DNA of 5,678 nt from contig JABFSB010000462.1 in assembly GCA_013140875.1 (NCBI GenBank), positions 1 to 5,678 of the forward strand. The letters run 5' to 3'. Position numbers and translations under genes: made by a program. The DNA comes from Acidobacteriota bacterium (lineage in GTDB: Bacteria > Acidobacteriota > Blastocatellia > Pyrinomonadales > Pyrinomonadaceae). The notes under the pieces were generated by a model that saw nothing but the letters and a program-made list of their open reading frames with translations, was not told the DNA's origin and made no database searches. The first letter of the stretch is position 1; every line of letters begins with the position of its first letter. Shown here in pieces: positions 5,456 to 5,678 of this stretch.

Positions 5456-5678
5456 ATGGGCATTAAGAGAAGACTGATTGGTGCCGCGATCTCTGTACTT
5501 GCCGGCGCAATCTACGGCTTCCTGGCAATGATAGCCACGGGTGGCGGCCACGGAAATTTCATCTGGCTTGCGGTTTTTTTTCCTCCTGTTTTGGCCCTCA
5601 TTTACTTTCCTGTAATTGGGTTTGTTGCGGCCGACTTGCGACCGTGGTGGGCAAAGCTGGTTTTTGTTGGACTTGTAA
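5456..5678 (+). CDS. Small integral membrane protein, 3'-truncated by window edge
   Basis: An ATG at 5456, 3 bases after the hydrolase stop, opens a frame that stays open for 74 codons to the end of the window. The protein begins MGIKRR and then carries at least two hydrophobic segments (about 7-27 and 35-58: GAAISVLAGAIYGFLAMIA and IWLAVFFPPVLALIYFPVIGF), a short charged loop (DLRPWW) and the start of a third. The N-terminal KRR suggests a cytoplasmic N-terminus. I do not recognise a family. The tight spacing implies an operon with the hydrolase, with translation probably coupled, as there is no Shine-Dalgarno sequence. An 8-T run at 5574-5581 lies inside the gene; the frame reads cleanly through it. 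Confidence 0.7.
   Translation, partial: MGIKRRLIGAAISVLAGAIYGFLAMIATGGGHGNFIWLAVFFPPVLALIYFPVIGFVAADLRPWWAKLVFVGLV

Noticed and set aside
5574..5581. T8 run (and A7 runs at 967-973 and 2410-2416) as frameshift or phase-variation sites
   Set aside because: The reading frames are intact through all three and nothing nearby, such as a slippery heptamer with a structure or an alternative-frame product, supports programmed slippage.

Overview
The window looks like a chromosomal segment of a moderately GC-rich, didermal, environmental bacterium. My best guess is Acidobacteriota (Blastocatellia/Pyrinomonadales-like). This rests on an Acidobacteria-style transmembrane kinase-like protein with a C-terminal DUF4384-like domain, on the style of the truncated protein at the left edge, and on an LRTADCG-type micro-insertion in TruB. 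No marker gene or database search supports the assignment, so it is tentative. I see no rRNA, tRNA, CRISPR array, insertion sequence or phage gene.

Left half (1-2786, plus strand): a putative envelope-signalling locus. It opens with the C-terminal end of a protein whose last beta-rich domain resembles the tail of acidobacterial zinc-finger/anti-sigma-like proteins. A 196-base gap follows, holding a possible sigma-70-type promoter and a palindrome-rich leader. Next is a 565-residue single-pass membrane protein with a clear Hanks-type kinase fold whose catalytic residues are substituted (HRD to HCA, DFG to NFG, helix-C Glu lost), so it is a predicted pseudokinase with an extracytoplasmic DUF4384-like domain. 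Two bases after its stop begins a small secreted protein of unknown function, almost certainly co-transcribed with it.

Middle (2787-3484): recX on the minus strand converges on the secreted-protein gene and diverges from truB. The 92-base recX/truB gap carries a perfect 10-bp inverted repeat, each arm of which contains a TAGAAT -10-like hexamer facing one of the two genes. The truB copy lies so close to its GTG start that the mRNA may be leaderless.

Right half (3485-5678, plus strand): truB (tRNA pseudouridine-55 synthase), then an N-terminally membrane-anchored alpha/beta hydrolase with an intact Ser-Asp-His triad. Three bases after the hydrolase stop, a small membrane protein begins and runs off the window.

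No plus- or minus-strand gene here has a convincing Shine-Dalgarno sequence before its start. The most interesting element is the pseudokinase and secreted-protein pair: enzymatically dead by motif, yet built like a transmembrane receptor.
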